Assembly: GCF_000835495.1 (NCBI RefSeq)
Contig: NW_015622542.1
Coordinates: 2,874,485-2,938,484 of the forward strand
Direction: 5' to 3'
DNA length: 64,000 nucleotides
Source: Cladophialophora immunda
Lineage: Eukaryota; Ascomycota; Eurotiomycetes; Chaetothyriales; Herpotrichiellaceae
Of this stretch, positions 54,520 through 64,000 are shown piece by piece. The notes beneath the pieces are model-generated. The model was not told where the DNA came from. It saw nothing but the letters and a program-made list of their open reading frames with translations, and made no database searches. Position numbers and translations under genes: made by a program. Position 1 is the first letter of the stretch. Every line of letters begins with the position of its first letter.

Positions 54520-56786
54520 CATGCAATAAAGGCGTCCTTTGTGGCTTCTCGAAACAAGACGGTCTCCTCGTTGAAGGGGGTATGCCTGATTAGGCGATAA
54601 TGTGGGTTTTCTGCAACGGGATTACGAACGGAATAGGGAATGGGCGTGTGCCAACCGGGGACAAAAGCCGGCAGCATTTTGGATCATGGGATGGTAATGG
54701 AGTTCGCAATGCGACTACGAGATATGATTTGGCATGATGGCGTTGGACGATCGATTTTTGACTGGAAAATACGCGCAAGGGTTCAGCACTTTCTCCTTCT
54801 CTCTGGGATGTTCTTTGTCTGCTCCGGTCAAGAGGCCGGATTCGACTCTTCTTACAAGATTCACCTACGTTGGGGGCGAGTAGAGCACGATATGAGAGGA
54901 AATACCTGGGTCAGGGATATGAGACGAGTGGAGTCTGCCAGTTCGGGAGCGGAGCTGGACAGAATTGGGTATTTCTCAATGTACACAACAAGTAGTGGGG
55001 ATGATATTGGTGATACAGCTTAGTGGATGCTGATGCTATGGGATAATCAGTGGTAGTGAGTGTGAGTACCTCGAGTCGAGTACCGCCCGCGAAATGAAGC
55101 ATGTGTCGTGAGCTCCCTGACCTGACCTGACCTGCCACTTGCTCATGATCCTTCTCGCCTTCTACTCCACACTGGACAAGTCCATTGACTGCCCTACTCT
55201 TTCCAAAGGAGCTTAACGTGTCTTGACTTTGGGACGTTGAGGGCTGCGCCAGGCCATTCGGCGGACGACAAGCAATCTGGACGGGCATGATCTGCCGGGG
55301 GAACACGGCAGTGCCAGACCTCCCATCCTCTCTCGAATGATTGACAGCCACATCAAGGAGAGACTTGCCCATACGGAGATTTCCAGGCTGATGCGCCGGG
55401 ATATTGTCCTTGGGCACGCGGTGAGGGCGGTGGATGTGTTGAATATGCCGGCAGTGGTCGGGTGCTATCGTTCTTCCTTCCATCGCAGCTCCTCCAGATC
55501 GACCACCAACCACTCACTTGGGCCTTGTTGGATGACAGCCATCATCTGCTTCCACCGAGCTGCTTCCATCGTAAGTCAACCCGATCATCATGTACTCGTC
55601 ATCATTCACCCAGGCACCAGCACATGAAAAGCATGCTAATCAGGCGAGCAAAGGCTCCCACCCCACCGCCGACCCAGCTGCGGTTCTTTGCGTCCTACTG
55701 ACTTTGTGCCTTCTCCCACCACCTCATCCATCCATCAACACATGCGCATTGGTGACAATACTTGGGCTCGTATCAAGAACGGCCCCTAAGCCTAAGAGCA
55801 GGGATGATGACGAACGATGACGATTATTCCCCTCAGCGGCACAGCAAGAACGCCTCGGGTACTTTGTGGCTCAGTGGGTTGCGAACTCAAGACATGAAAC
55901 ACGGCATCGCATGGACTGGCTAGCACCTGGGCTTACTCTCCAATCCAATCAGCAACTCCTTCAAGACGCCGGGTCTGCTCAAAGGGGCCAGCAAGCTGGG
56001 GGATAGAGTTGGATCGGGCAACTCATCCAGCCTTCTGTGCATCCTCTCTCCCCCCCTCAACCAATCACCATGAGTAACCCTTCGCCTACTAGGACAAGGT
56101 ACAGAGAATCGCATTCCGTGCCAAAAGGCCCCCTTCTCCGCCACAAGAGATCCATCTATCCAACCGACCCCCTGTCAATCGCAAAGACCCCTTCCGCTCA
56201 GCTAATGTTGCCACGATGAGAATCAAAGACCCTTATTTCAAGTTGGGTCTTGATCAGCATCGTATCAAGCATTAATGGACACTGGATGTGACTGGAGGGG
56301 GGGTCTTGGAAGTCCCCTTTGCCACATGCCTCGAGGATCGGAGCTTGAATCGTCGGTTGACTCGATATCTTGCATCCGTTCCCAGGCCTCCACTTACTTC
56401 ATGCTACCCGTTCCGCTCCTCGCCTCCTCATCATCTCATTCCACTGAGGTATCTTGGAGGCGTCAATGGCAAGTCGGTTTGATCTGCTCAGTCAATGGAC
56501 GTGAGAGCGTACATGAATCGTATTTTTGAAGTGCAATCTCTTCTCTGTGTCCAACCCCGCTCCCCGGTTTACGAGTGTTTGCTCGCCACGACCACAAAAG
56601 TTTGACATAAAAGCCGGGAAAGGGAATTGTCAACCTAAACACGGATTCAGCCGAAGTTTGTAGCTCCGGCTGATGGCAGCTTTCCGTCAAGGTAACCCTA
56701 TTCTTCCTTCTATCTCTAGGCAGGGACCCCTTTCTTTTTCATCAATTCAGAGCACTCGTCGTGTACTATGTCTTTAGACAACACCA
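54520..56786. other. Intergenic, 2.3 kb
   Basis: No convincing gene. It contains a CCTGA pentamer repeat (about 55118-55135) and C/T-rich runs near 56.0 kb. The end is the leader of the 915-residue gene. Confidence 0.5.
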
Positions 56787-56797
56787 ATGCCGAGTAA
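56768..56797 (+). promoter_or_regulatory. Short upstream ORF or alternative first exon
   Basis: An ATG at 56768 opens a 9-codon frame (MSLDNTNAE then TAA) that overlaps the main start at 56787 in another frame. It could damp translation, or mark an alternative spliced N-terminus: a GTAAAT donor and a CCAG acceptor 40 bases later would rejoin the main frame. Confidence 0.35.
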
Positions 56798-59534
56798 ATA
56801 CTCGCACAGCGTCGTGCTGGCCAGCTACTCCAGTCGGGGGATCATCAGCCTGCCGAACGATGAGAAGCTGGATAACAGGAAGGGGCTGAAGGCTCCACGA
56901 ATTCTCCCGGGTAGACCACCACTACCTCATGAATCTGTTTTCACAGGGAAGCCTGAGGCAGGGGTTTCCTCCACGTCCTCATATCATGCCCGCTCCTCGA
57001 CACTGCAGCCCATGTCCCCAGCACGAAGGTCGTCGAAAGGACAATTTGGTGGATTTACTGGTGCCAAATCAACTTCCCCAGGGTATCCAAAGGAGGAAGT
57101 ATTCAATCACGTCAGGTTGAAAGCAGAGACCAGCCGCAATCGCCCACCTACCAGCGAACGGCAGGTAATTTTGGACTCGGAGAGTGAGAAGACTGCGAGT
57201 GGTATTGCCCAGGACGACACTTTGCCTCGCACCTCTGGTCTATCTAATGGAAAACCGCCAACTTGTTCTCGCCTAACCTCACCCTTTGATCCCTATGTCA
57301 ATAGTTGGGAGCTCACTCATCAACGAGATCAGTCCAGAGCACAGACAAACCCGGCAGATCATACCAACAATGGTATTTTGAAACGTAACGAAAAGCTGCT
57401 CTCGCCTGTGGCACCACAAAAGCATGACTCCAGCAGAGATTTCAGAGATGGAGCTCAACTTCCAGGCAGAGATATTTTACCATTGTATCGACAACCACCA
57501 GCTCTACAGCACAGTGATGCCGAGCCACTCTTTGCTGCAGGGAACGCCGCCGCATTGCCGCAAGTCACGGCGATGGCGGACACCCGTCACCCCAGGAGAC
57601 AATTAATTTCCAGAAAGGCTGTCCAACACAATGCTATACGCCACGCACCCATGCCTGAAACTGAGGGACAAACCTCGAAGCTTCAAAAACCTCGCCGGCC
57701 GTCGCTCAGCCGAGCCAACACCAGCTTCATTGATCTGTCTGATGATGAAACCAGTTCCAAATCCCGCGGACACACCCCTCACAGGTCATTGGAAAAGTCA
57801 CCATCTACACATACGTTATTCTCAGATATCGGAGTACAGGATTCGGCAATATCCAATCAAGCGAAAGACCTTCTCGATCTTCACGGCGGAGTTACCATTG
57901 GACCAAGGCGGGAGGCACAGGACAAATGGGAGATTGCAGCGACGGGGAATGATGGTCTGGCAGAACCAAAGGCCCAAAGACGGCCTGTTAGTATGGGCAG
58001 TGGCCATCCTGAGATACCGCCTTTACAGAAACGCGCTGCACTCCACAGAAGACAGACCGAGGAATTAATTCGACATTCGGTGTCCCGCAGTCCAGTTCTA
58101 GAGTCACGCAATCTATCGTGGTTGCTGCTCGACGTGGGACCGAACATCCAAATGAAAGACAACTATCACGACGAGACTCAATACATTCCATACATTACTT
58201 TGCAATTGCCAAAATCCGAAGCTCGTGCAGTGGTCACCAACTCAAGCCTGGGAGCCAGTGTGGCCCAGTCCAGCCTCCCAAGGCTTGCGCCTGTCGAGGC
58301 CGACTTTTCCAAAGCCTGTGACGGCAACGAAAGCGAGAAGTCCAGTGTGAGAGGAGACGAACCATTGTGGTCCCCTAAGTCGGCGAAATCGGCGCCAACA
58401 TCCGTGGAGAGCGACGGTCGCCAGCAGCCTAGATTCTCACACCTCAGTTCTTGTTCCGTTAAGCCAGAACCCCAACCCCAGACATACCAAGACGTGGACA
58501 GTTTAGCATCGTCCGGGAAGCCCAAATTGAAGCCCAAATTCAAGTCAGAAGAAGAGATGAGGATGAAGATTCCCACTCCAATCCCATCACCTTCGCTGTC
58601 GGCAAGGTCCCCCGAAATATCAGGTAAAAGAATGGTCAGGTCATCATCGGGGTCCTTGCAACAGGCGTCAAGGCCTGCAACCATGCCCGAGTTCGGTGTA
58701 CCCTCAGTCGTGCGGTATCATGACCAGACTCCGCACGTGCATGAACAGACTACGTCCAGACCCGTCTCGAGATTGAGCTCAGGTACGCCGCAGAAACAGA
58801 AAATTGGGCCGGAAACATTACGGAAGCTTGCATCATTCTCGCGATTTCCCAGGATGGCAAGTACTCAACGACAGGGCAAAGATGCTACCCTTGTCAGGGC
58901 AATGGAGAGCAATCAACAAGACAGTGACGATTGGATGTTGCCGAATATCCCTGTTTCAAAGGAAGCTGCTTCGAGGGCTAGTCTCCTGGAGTCATTGGCA
59001 GCAACCGTAGAAGCTGAGTCGAGGCTCGAACACAATGCATTGCAACCATGGCATGATCTCAGCCCGCAGTTCCAAAATGTGGCCAGTCAGATGGGAGACG
59101 GCAGCGATGTGGTTGATGCCATCTCTCTTTTCTCAAATGACCACCACATTCCTCTCGATGTTCAGGATGACTATACAAACAACGTACACGCCGCTGGAGA
59201 CGAAATAGAAGATCCAGACGCAGCTCTCCCTCCACCAGACATCTCACGCTACCGCGCTGATCGCACCAGCTCCCGGAATGGACAGTATCGCCTTTCACAA
59301 TCTTCTCTCACCGCACTCCCTCGCATGGCAAATGCAAAAAGAAGCATGAGCCGACTGTCTTGGGCTAAACGGGAGGGTGCAACGGAACAGACGGTCTGGG
59401 CGCTGAATGCCAATCCATCTGTGCCTTTGCCTGCCAGAGCCGATATCTCCCAGGAAAAGGAAGGGAAACGGCCTAGGATGAGGACGGGAATGAAAGCTTT
59501 CTGGGGACGATTGAGGCGGTGCATCGAGAGCTGA
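56787..59534 (+). CDS. Large disordered hypothetical protein, 915 aa
   Basis: I do not recognise this protein. The frame is open from the ATG at 56787 for 915 residues; the N-terminus is uncertain because of the upstream ATG described separately. It is mostly Ser/Pro/Arg-rich and disordered. A SUMO-interacting-motif-like sequence FIDLSDDE is at residues 314-321. The region at about 450-460 reads NLSWLLLDVGPNIQ and looks folded, and the C-terminus is basic (GKRPRMRTGMKAFWGRLRR). The combination resembles fungal nuclear or cortical regulatory proteins, but function cannot be stated. Confidence 0.72.
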   Translation: MPSKYSHSVVLASYSSRGIISLPNDEKLDNRKGLKAPRILPGRPPLPHESVFTGKPEAGVSSTSSYHARSSTLQPMSPARRSSKGQFGGFTGAKSTSPGYPKEEVFNHVRLKAETSRNRPPTSERQVILDSESEKTASGIAQDDTLPRTSGLSNGKPPTCSRLTSPFDPYVNSWELTHQRDQSRAQTNPADHTNNGILKRNEKLLSPVAPQKHDSSRDFRDGAQLPGRDILPLYRQPPALQHSDAEPLFAAGNAAALPQVTAMADTRHPRRQLISRKAVQHNAIRHAPMPETEGQTSKLQKPRRPSLSRANTSFIDLSDDETSSKSRGHTPHRSLEKSPSTHTLFSDIGVQDSAISNQAKDLLDLHGGVTIGPRREAQDKWEIAATGNDGLAEPKAQRRPVSMGSGHPEIPPLQKRAALHRRQTEELIRHSVSRSPVLESRNLSWLLLDVGPNIQMKDNYHDETQYIPYITLQLPKSEARAVVTNSSLGASVAQSSLPRLAPVEADFSKACDGNESEKSSVRGDEPLWSPKSAKSAPTSVESDGRQQPRFSHLSSCSVKPEPQPQTYQDVDSLASSGKPKLKPKFKSEEEMRMKIPTPIPSPSLSARSPEISGKRMVRSSSGSLQQASRPATMPEFGVPSVVRYHDQTPHVHEQTTSRPVSRLSSGTPQKQKIGPETLRKLASFSRFPRMASTQRQGKDATLVRAMESNQQDSDDWMLPNIPVSKEAASRASLLESLAATVEAESRLEHNALQPWHDLSPQFQNVASQMGDGSDVVDAISLFSNDHHIPLDVQDDYTNNVHAAGDEIEDPDAALPPPDISRYRADRTSSRNGQYRLSQSSLTALPRMANAKRSMSRLSWAKREGATEQTVWALNANPSVPLPARADISQEKEGKRPRMRTGMKAFWGRLRRCIES

Positions 59535-60671
59535 GAGGACGGTTTATTTCCCCCCTTTTTTGGTCTTTGCGCGTCTTTTATCTCCCACTTGCATTTTTCA
59601 CTTCTTTACTTCTATTCTCAAAGACCGAGATTCAGAATTAGGAATCAGGCTTAATGCTCTCAAGGCACACGGGACAAATGTACAACGGACGGAGCACAGC
59701 ACCAGGGATGCAGGAACATTCCAGACGTACTGGCTGGCACAATATCGCGCAGTGTACACTACACGCTTGGTTATCCAGTGATTTGTCTAACCAACGACAT
59801 ACATACGCACGCGGGGTGTATTTACACATATGCATTCATTGGATGGCGGCACGAGAGGACATGAATGATGCTGGCTGGGTGGGGTGGGTTGCATGGATGA
59901 TGGATGGGTATGATTGACCTGAGCTCAGGTATGGATACATAGGTACTTGTATATGATATACGAAATGGACGAGTAGACGAACGAACAGATGGGGAAGCAT
60001 ATCCTTTGCTTTCAGTGGAAGGGTGAAGGGCGGAATAGCAAAACGTATCTGCAAGCAATCATTAACATGTACTCAGACCATTCTTCATCGCCGGTTGAGG
60101 CTCGTGTCCCGTTCCTCCCTCCCACTCTCCTCATCGATTGGCTGTCTGGACGAGGCTTTGGCTCGTGGGAAGGAGGCGAGGAACATGACGCAAGCAGAGT
60201 TTCAAATATATTGAATTGAGAAAGGTTGAGGAAGTGTTGAGGATATGTATATACAAGCTCTACCGCGCTGAGCAGCGGTGGTGGTGGTGGCTGCTAGCTG
60301 TCCGAAAGCGCCATCTGTCTGTGCAATATGAACCGATGGTCATTCCGTGCTGTAGGAGGATGGGCCTGTGCGCTTCGAGATTGCCCTGCCTGTTCGCCCA
60401 TATGTTGTAGTCGACAAAGGCGGGCCCTGGTGCTCTGCGTCGTGCCTCCAGTTGCTTTGCCTCAGAAGCTGACTCCAAGCCACCCTTTCATACCTCTGCC
60501 ACCATAAGCTTCACAACCTCGCGAAATCAGAGGCGAATGATAAATAGATGTGTCAACGAAGTCAAATCCCCGCGGTCTCTATACACAGAAGCCCTTTTTT
60601 AATCTGTAAAAGCCATCGCTGAAGAAATCCCAAATTCGCTGTTGTGTTCGAACCTCTTCCGCTTCCCACGT
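59535..60671. other. Intergenic, 1.1 kb
   Basis: Convergent gap between the 915-residue gene and Kgd4. No gene seen. Confidence 0.6.
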
Positions 60672-61151
60672 TCAAGCAAACATGCTGGCTCCTCCGCTAC
60701 TCACAGCCTCAATCTCCTCTTCCGACCAGGCCTTCCGATGGAACCGGGCGGGTAGCTCATCTCTGTCGAAGAACTCTCCTTGCTTGGCTTTGACCGGTCC
60801 CAACGCCCGTCCTGGCGTGCCTCCGATGGCGCCGTATGACATTGCTGAGCCTGAGGAAGCCGCGACAGAGTACGAGGACGAAGGCACGCCGCCGTTGCCG
60901 CCGCCACCTCGTAGGGGCCCGTGTTGCTGGGCCTTGGAGCGGTAGGCGGCGAAGCTTTCTGGGAGGCTGTGTGTAGGAGAGGCGGGGTGGGCGTGAGGAG
61001 TGTGGTCTACCGATTCTGGGAGGGAGATATGTGTTAGTAGCACGAGGGGCTATCTGTGGGAGAGGTACGCACTGGGTGGTGTGCGTTTTCCAATGAATTT
61101 TATGAGGGGGGTGCGTTGGTGCGCAGCGCGGAGGACGAGGGAGGGGCGCAT
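60672..61151 (-). CDS. KGD4: Mitochondrial Kgd4/YMR31 (MRPS36-like), 2 exons
   Basis: Exons read 61151..61073 and 61015..60672, with a 57-base intron, giving 140 residues. The mature start IKFIGKRTPPKSVDHTPHAHPASP and the C-terminal ARFHRKAWSEEEIEAVSSGGASMF match the family formerly called 37S ribosomal protein YMR31, now known as Kgd4, which tethers the E3 subunit to the 2-oxoglutarate dehydrogenase complex. The key motif KRTPPKSVDH is built exactly across the splice, which supports the intron. The first ~15 residues (MRPSLVLRAAHQRT) are a basic mitochondrial presequence. A Gly/Ser/Ala-rich insert of about 30 residues sits in the middle. It is divergent from Med18. Confidence 0.9.
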
Positions 61152-62056
61152 TGTGGGTTGTTAGAGCTGCGATGTCGAGAGTGTGCTCGTTGAGGAAGTG
61201 TTTTAAGGGAGGTGTAGACAAATCTCTATCTGTCCCCGGCTGTGCGGCAGAGTCGTCTTGTTCCCACCCGTGAGTTCTAGATTGCGCACTTTATCTGCTT
61301 CCTCAGACCCGCGCTGGAATTTTCTTGCATGCGGCCGTTCGCGCGGCCGAGCTCGGACAGAAGCAATTAGCGAAGAAGGAATGACGCGTGGAGGAGGTGC
61401 GGGCTGTTCCTTTTGTCTGTGGGGGGACACCGGGGGGTACAAGGACGGTTTATATGCTGGAGGAGGAACAGGTCGAGGCCGTTGCGCTTGTCGAAGGAAG
61501 ATTGCTTGGTGGGTTGAAGTGTTTAGTTCGACCGGCAGGGCGAGCTCGGGAGCTTGCGAAGCTCGAAAATGTTCATGGTCGGAGGACGGAGAAAGGCGTG
61601 GCTGCGGCAGCGCCCAACGCAGGGCATCATTTTGCCGATTCAGGAACAAACTTTTTCCACTTTTATCCCATCAATCATCACACTTCTGGTCCGGCCACCT
61701 CAGTACGAGAGTGTCTGAAGCGTTCCGGTGGTTGACGGCCTCGTGCCTCTGGACGTGATTCCTTGATCTCTCTCGAGTATCGGTAATGTGCTCGCCTTGA
61801 CTCGCCGCCAAGTCCGATGCCCTGCGCAGTCAACGTTCACCTTAACAGCCCTTGAGAACAATGTCCGCTCATTCCCCAGCAACGATACATCAACCACCCG
61901 TTCTCAGATGATGTGTCTCCTGACCGACCCCAGTTGCCACAACGAGCCACGTCTCCCCAAGCACGACATACCGGCTGATCGAATCAAACCATCCCCCACC
62001 GAGTAATCAACACCAGTATACCTCGGATATCAGAGTCCTGAAACACGGCCGCCATC
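61152..62056. other. Bidirectional promoter region, Kgd4 / Med18, 905 bp
   Basis: No gene supported. A plus-strand frame of 166 codons (61258..61758) has no domain and looks random. Confidence 0.55.
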
Positions 62057-62929
62057 ATGCACGAGTTTGCCCTCTACGGTCAAGTGCGAAAGGATGACCA
62101 CCATCGAATGCTCCAGCAATTGGCCGGATTTGCACGTATGCAGCCCCAGGATGCCAAAGAGATCCACCTGGTCTTCAAGGCGCGCCAGCCTCCTGGGGTC
62201 GATCTCGTCCAGTCCATTGGTGCATCTCATCTCGCGAGCCAGCAACAGCAGGATATGCAGCGTGTTAAGAACATGCTCAATGCTGGCCTCTACTATGTCC
62301 AACTGGTTGGAGAGGTGTTGCCAGAGAAACAGGCTCGAGTTGCAGAAAATGGCGACGTGACCATGGCAAACGGCAATGGCAGCCACACGACAGAAAAGTC
62401 AAGCGTGAAGTGGTCCTTTGAATTCAAGGATACTCCAGACGCGGGCAAGCAGGCAGTAAGCTCACGACTGATATCCAGGACGCCCATGGACGACGGCAGC
62501 TTTGTCAAGTTTCTCGATAATTTTGGCTACGAGTATGACCTCTCCGTCCCCTCACAAGGCTGGCTCCAAGGCTAACCAAGTCACAGGTATGTTTCTCGCT
62601 ACTTGGTCGTGGGATCGAGGTTCTATGACCACGACACCACTCTTTTCCTACACAAGGTGCTGCGACTCCCCCAAATAGCTGCAGACGAAGCGATCTCCGA
62701 CCAATCATTCTTAGCCAACGTCGGTGACCTCCCCGAGCTGGACGGCTCTGGTGGCTTTGTCCTCCAGGCATCCATTGATGTGGTTGATGGAAATAACCCC
62801 GAACTGAAGGAACGAGCGACTCGGCAATTGGTGGCTATCAGAGAAGCGTTGAGGCAGGCAGTCGATCTGTCACCGGGCGATAGATTGGCACTGGATACGC
62901 GGCTGCCTATCACTTCACGTAGAACCTAA
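62057..62929 (+). CDS. MED18: Mediator subunit Med18 (Srb5), 2 exons
   Basis: Exons 62057..62532 and 62587..62929, joined by a 54-base intron, give 272 residues. The N-terminus MHEFALYGQVRKDDHHRMLQQLAGF is the typical Med18 opening, and FEFKDTPDAGKQAVSSRLIS is a core strand-helix block. FLDNFGYEYVSRYLVVGSRFYDHDTTLFLHKVL, given as one block only across the splice, is conserved, and the GDRLALDTRLP end is present. Med18 pairs with Med20 in the Mediator head module and contacts RNA polymerase II. An Asn/Gly-rich insert (NGDVTMANGNGSH) interrupts the N-terminal half. Confidence 0.92.
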
Positions 62930-63251
62930 TCCGTTGAGGTATTAGAGAGCAACGTGTCGCCGATGGAGGCAGCCTTGCCTCTGCTGACTCAGGTCATTAC
63001 ACGTGACGTGAGTAGATAGATAAATGGCGTCTTTTCAAACGCGTAAGTCGCGTCGATTTTCTGGGTCCTCGATTTTTAACTATCCCAAACGCCCAAGAGA
63101 GCGATATTCTCAACTAGCCCTTTCAAGACTTCCTTTCCTGCTGAACCTGGCTTCCCGTTCATGGCTGGCTCCATTGAGTCGCTGTACTCGTCCTGTTTCC
63201 CGCTCTCACCTTCCTTTCCTTGACATAGACATCCTGGGACGGTGCTACACC
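62930..63251. other. Intergenic, 322 bp
   Basis: This is the promoter region of the kinase-phosphatase gene. A frame-compatible upstream stretch from about 63024 would extend that protein by 76 residues, but the first ATG with a PNKP-like context is at 63252. Confidence 0.5.
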
Positions 63252-63978
63252 ATGAAACGATCAGCCCCAGCCCCGGCTGGTTCTGTCTCTCCACCGCTGG
63301 TCAAGCGCAAAATTGAATCGGCCACCACCAGTATGATGAGGAACCTTGCAATATGATACAGTGCTGACTGGGCCCAGGTAAGGCTGTGGCTAGCTTCTTC
63401 AAGCCAGCGTCTCAAAAGGAACCAGAGAAACTCGTATGGCGGACCGTTGACCATAGCCTCATCATTGGCCGATACAATGTGCCCCATAAACCGCCCCAAC
63501 CACGCACCCTTCCTGTCAAAATTGCGGCTTTCGATCTGGACGACACTCTCGTGGCCCCAAACACCGTCAACAAATGGGCGAGATCTGCAGTGAGTTGGAA
63601 ATGGTGGGATCCCTCAATCCCTGGCCGATTGAAATCTCTTCACGATGATGGCTACCTCCTTGTCATTCTCAGCAACCAGTCGGCAATCAGCCTGAAGGAT
63701 AATCCCAAAACCCTCAAAAAGGACATGGCCAGCCTTGCAAACTTCAAAAACCAGGCCAGCTCCATCCTGAAACAAGTCGACTTGCCAATCAGTATCTACG
63801 CCGCCACAGGCCAAGACCGATATCGCAAGCCTCGAGTGGGGATGTGGGAGGAGATGTTGGAAGACTACGATCTTCAAGCCGAAGGAGCCGTGGACATGGA
63901 ACACTCGTTCTATGTGGGTGATGCTGCGGGGCGAGATAAGACCGACAAGAGAAGAAAGGATCATGCAACGTCGGACAG
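63252..63978 (+). CDS. Polynucleotide kinase 3'-phosphatase (PNKP/Pnk1-like), 5' part
   Basis: Exon 1 is 63252..63330 and exon 2 starts at 63378 (47-base intron) and ends at a GTACTC donor after 63978, so the gene continues past the window. The N-terminus has a Lys/Arg-rich patch (VKRKIES) and then KAVASFFKPASQKEPEK, a PCNA-box-like segment. The phosphatase domain shows the HAD motif AAFDLDDTL (nucleophile Asp), VILSNQSA and GDAAGR. The full-length family repairs DNA strand-break ends by removing 3' phosphates and adding 5' phosphates; whether this copy also carries the kinase domain cannot be seen here. Confidence 0.85.
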
Positions 63979-64000
63979 GTACTCGCTAATGTCATGTCGT

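Noticed and set aside
54911..55513. Minus-strand frame of 200 codons
   Set aside because: No domain and low-complexity His/Ser composition; lies in a pentamer-repeat region.

Overview
The window looks like a gene-dense stretch of a filamentous ascomycete chromosome (Pezizomycotina). Most spliced genes carry short introns of about 50-180 bases with GT...AG ends. Intergenic tracts are rich in pyrimidine runs and simple repeats. Recognisable products are typical fungal housekeeping proteins (Nop4, ERCC1/Rad10, Vps20, Med18, Kgd4/YMR31, Dap1, polynucleotide kinase 3'-phosphatase). The overall flavour suggests Eurotiomycetes, perhaps a black yeast of the Chaetothyriales, but that placement is inference. 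No bacterial, viral or plasmid features and no secondary-metabolite cluster were seen. Exon coordinates below were worked out by hand from splice signals and reading-frame continuity.

Layout. 0.2-5.8 kb: a small Lys/Glu-rich protein (+), a secreted GDSL esterase (+) and a luciferase-domain protein (-). 5.8-10.0 kb: a 4.2-kb stretch with no convincing gene. 10.0-19 kb: a vacuolar membrane M28 protease (+), an HSPA12-type Hsp70-like ATPase (-) and an unrecognised 598-residue protein (+). 19-21.9 kb: a gene-poor tract with microsatellites and a decayed 113-bp duplication. 21.9-33.4 kb: a dense block with an unrecognised 324-residue protein (-), ERCC1 (-) divergent from Nop4 (+), Dap1 (-), a secreted-looking agmatinase/ureohydrolase (-) and an amino acid permease (+). 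33.4-34.3 kb: a relic zone with an inverted partial tRNA-Ser copy, a fold-back hairpin and an intact intron-containing tRNA-Ser(AGA). 35.2-39.2 kb: a small spliced basic protein (+), an alpha/beta-hydrolase esterase (-), Vps20 (+) and a His-rich PITH-domain protein (-). 40.6-49.7 kb: a Ser/Thr-rich GPI-type cell-wall protein (+), a 1206-residue disordered protein (-) and a RUS1/DUF647 protein (+). 49.7-64 kb: an RGS protein (+) behind a long gene-free leader, a 915-residue disordered protein (+), mitochondrial Kgd4 (-) divergent from Med18 (+), and the 5' part of a polynucleotide kinase 3'-phosphatase (+) cut by the window end.

The genes do not form one pathway. They are mostly independent single-copy genes. 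Several pairs are arranged divergently with short shared promoters (ERCC1/Nop4, Kgd4/Med18, PITH/cell-wall protein). The most unusual structure is the 33.4-34.3 kb zone, where a 36-base stretch of the tRNA-Ser is repeated exactly in inverted orientation about 690 bases upstream, with a 15-bp near-identical direct repeat around the copy.
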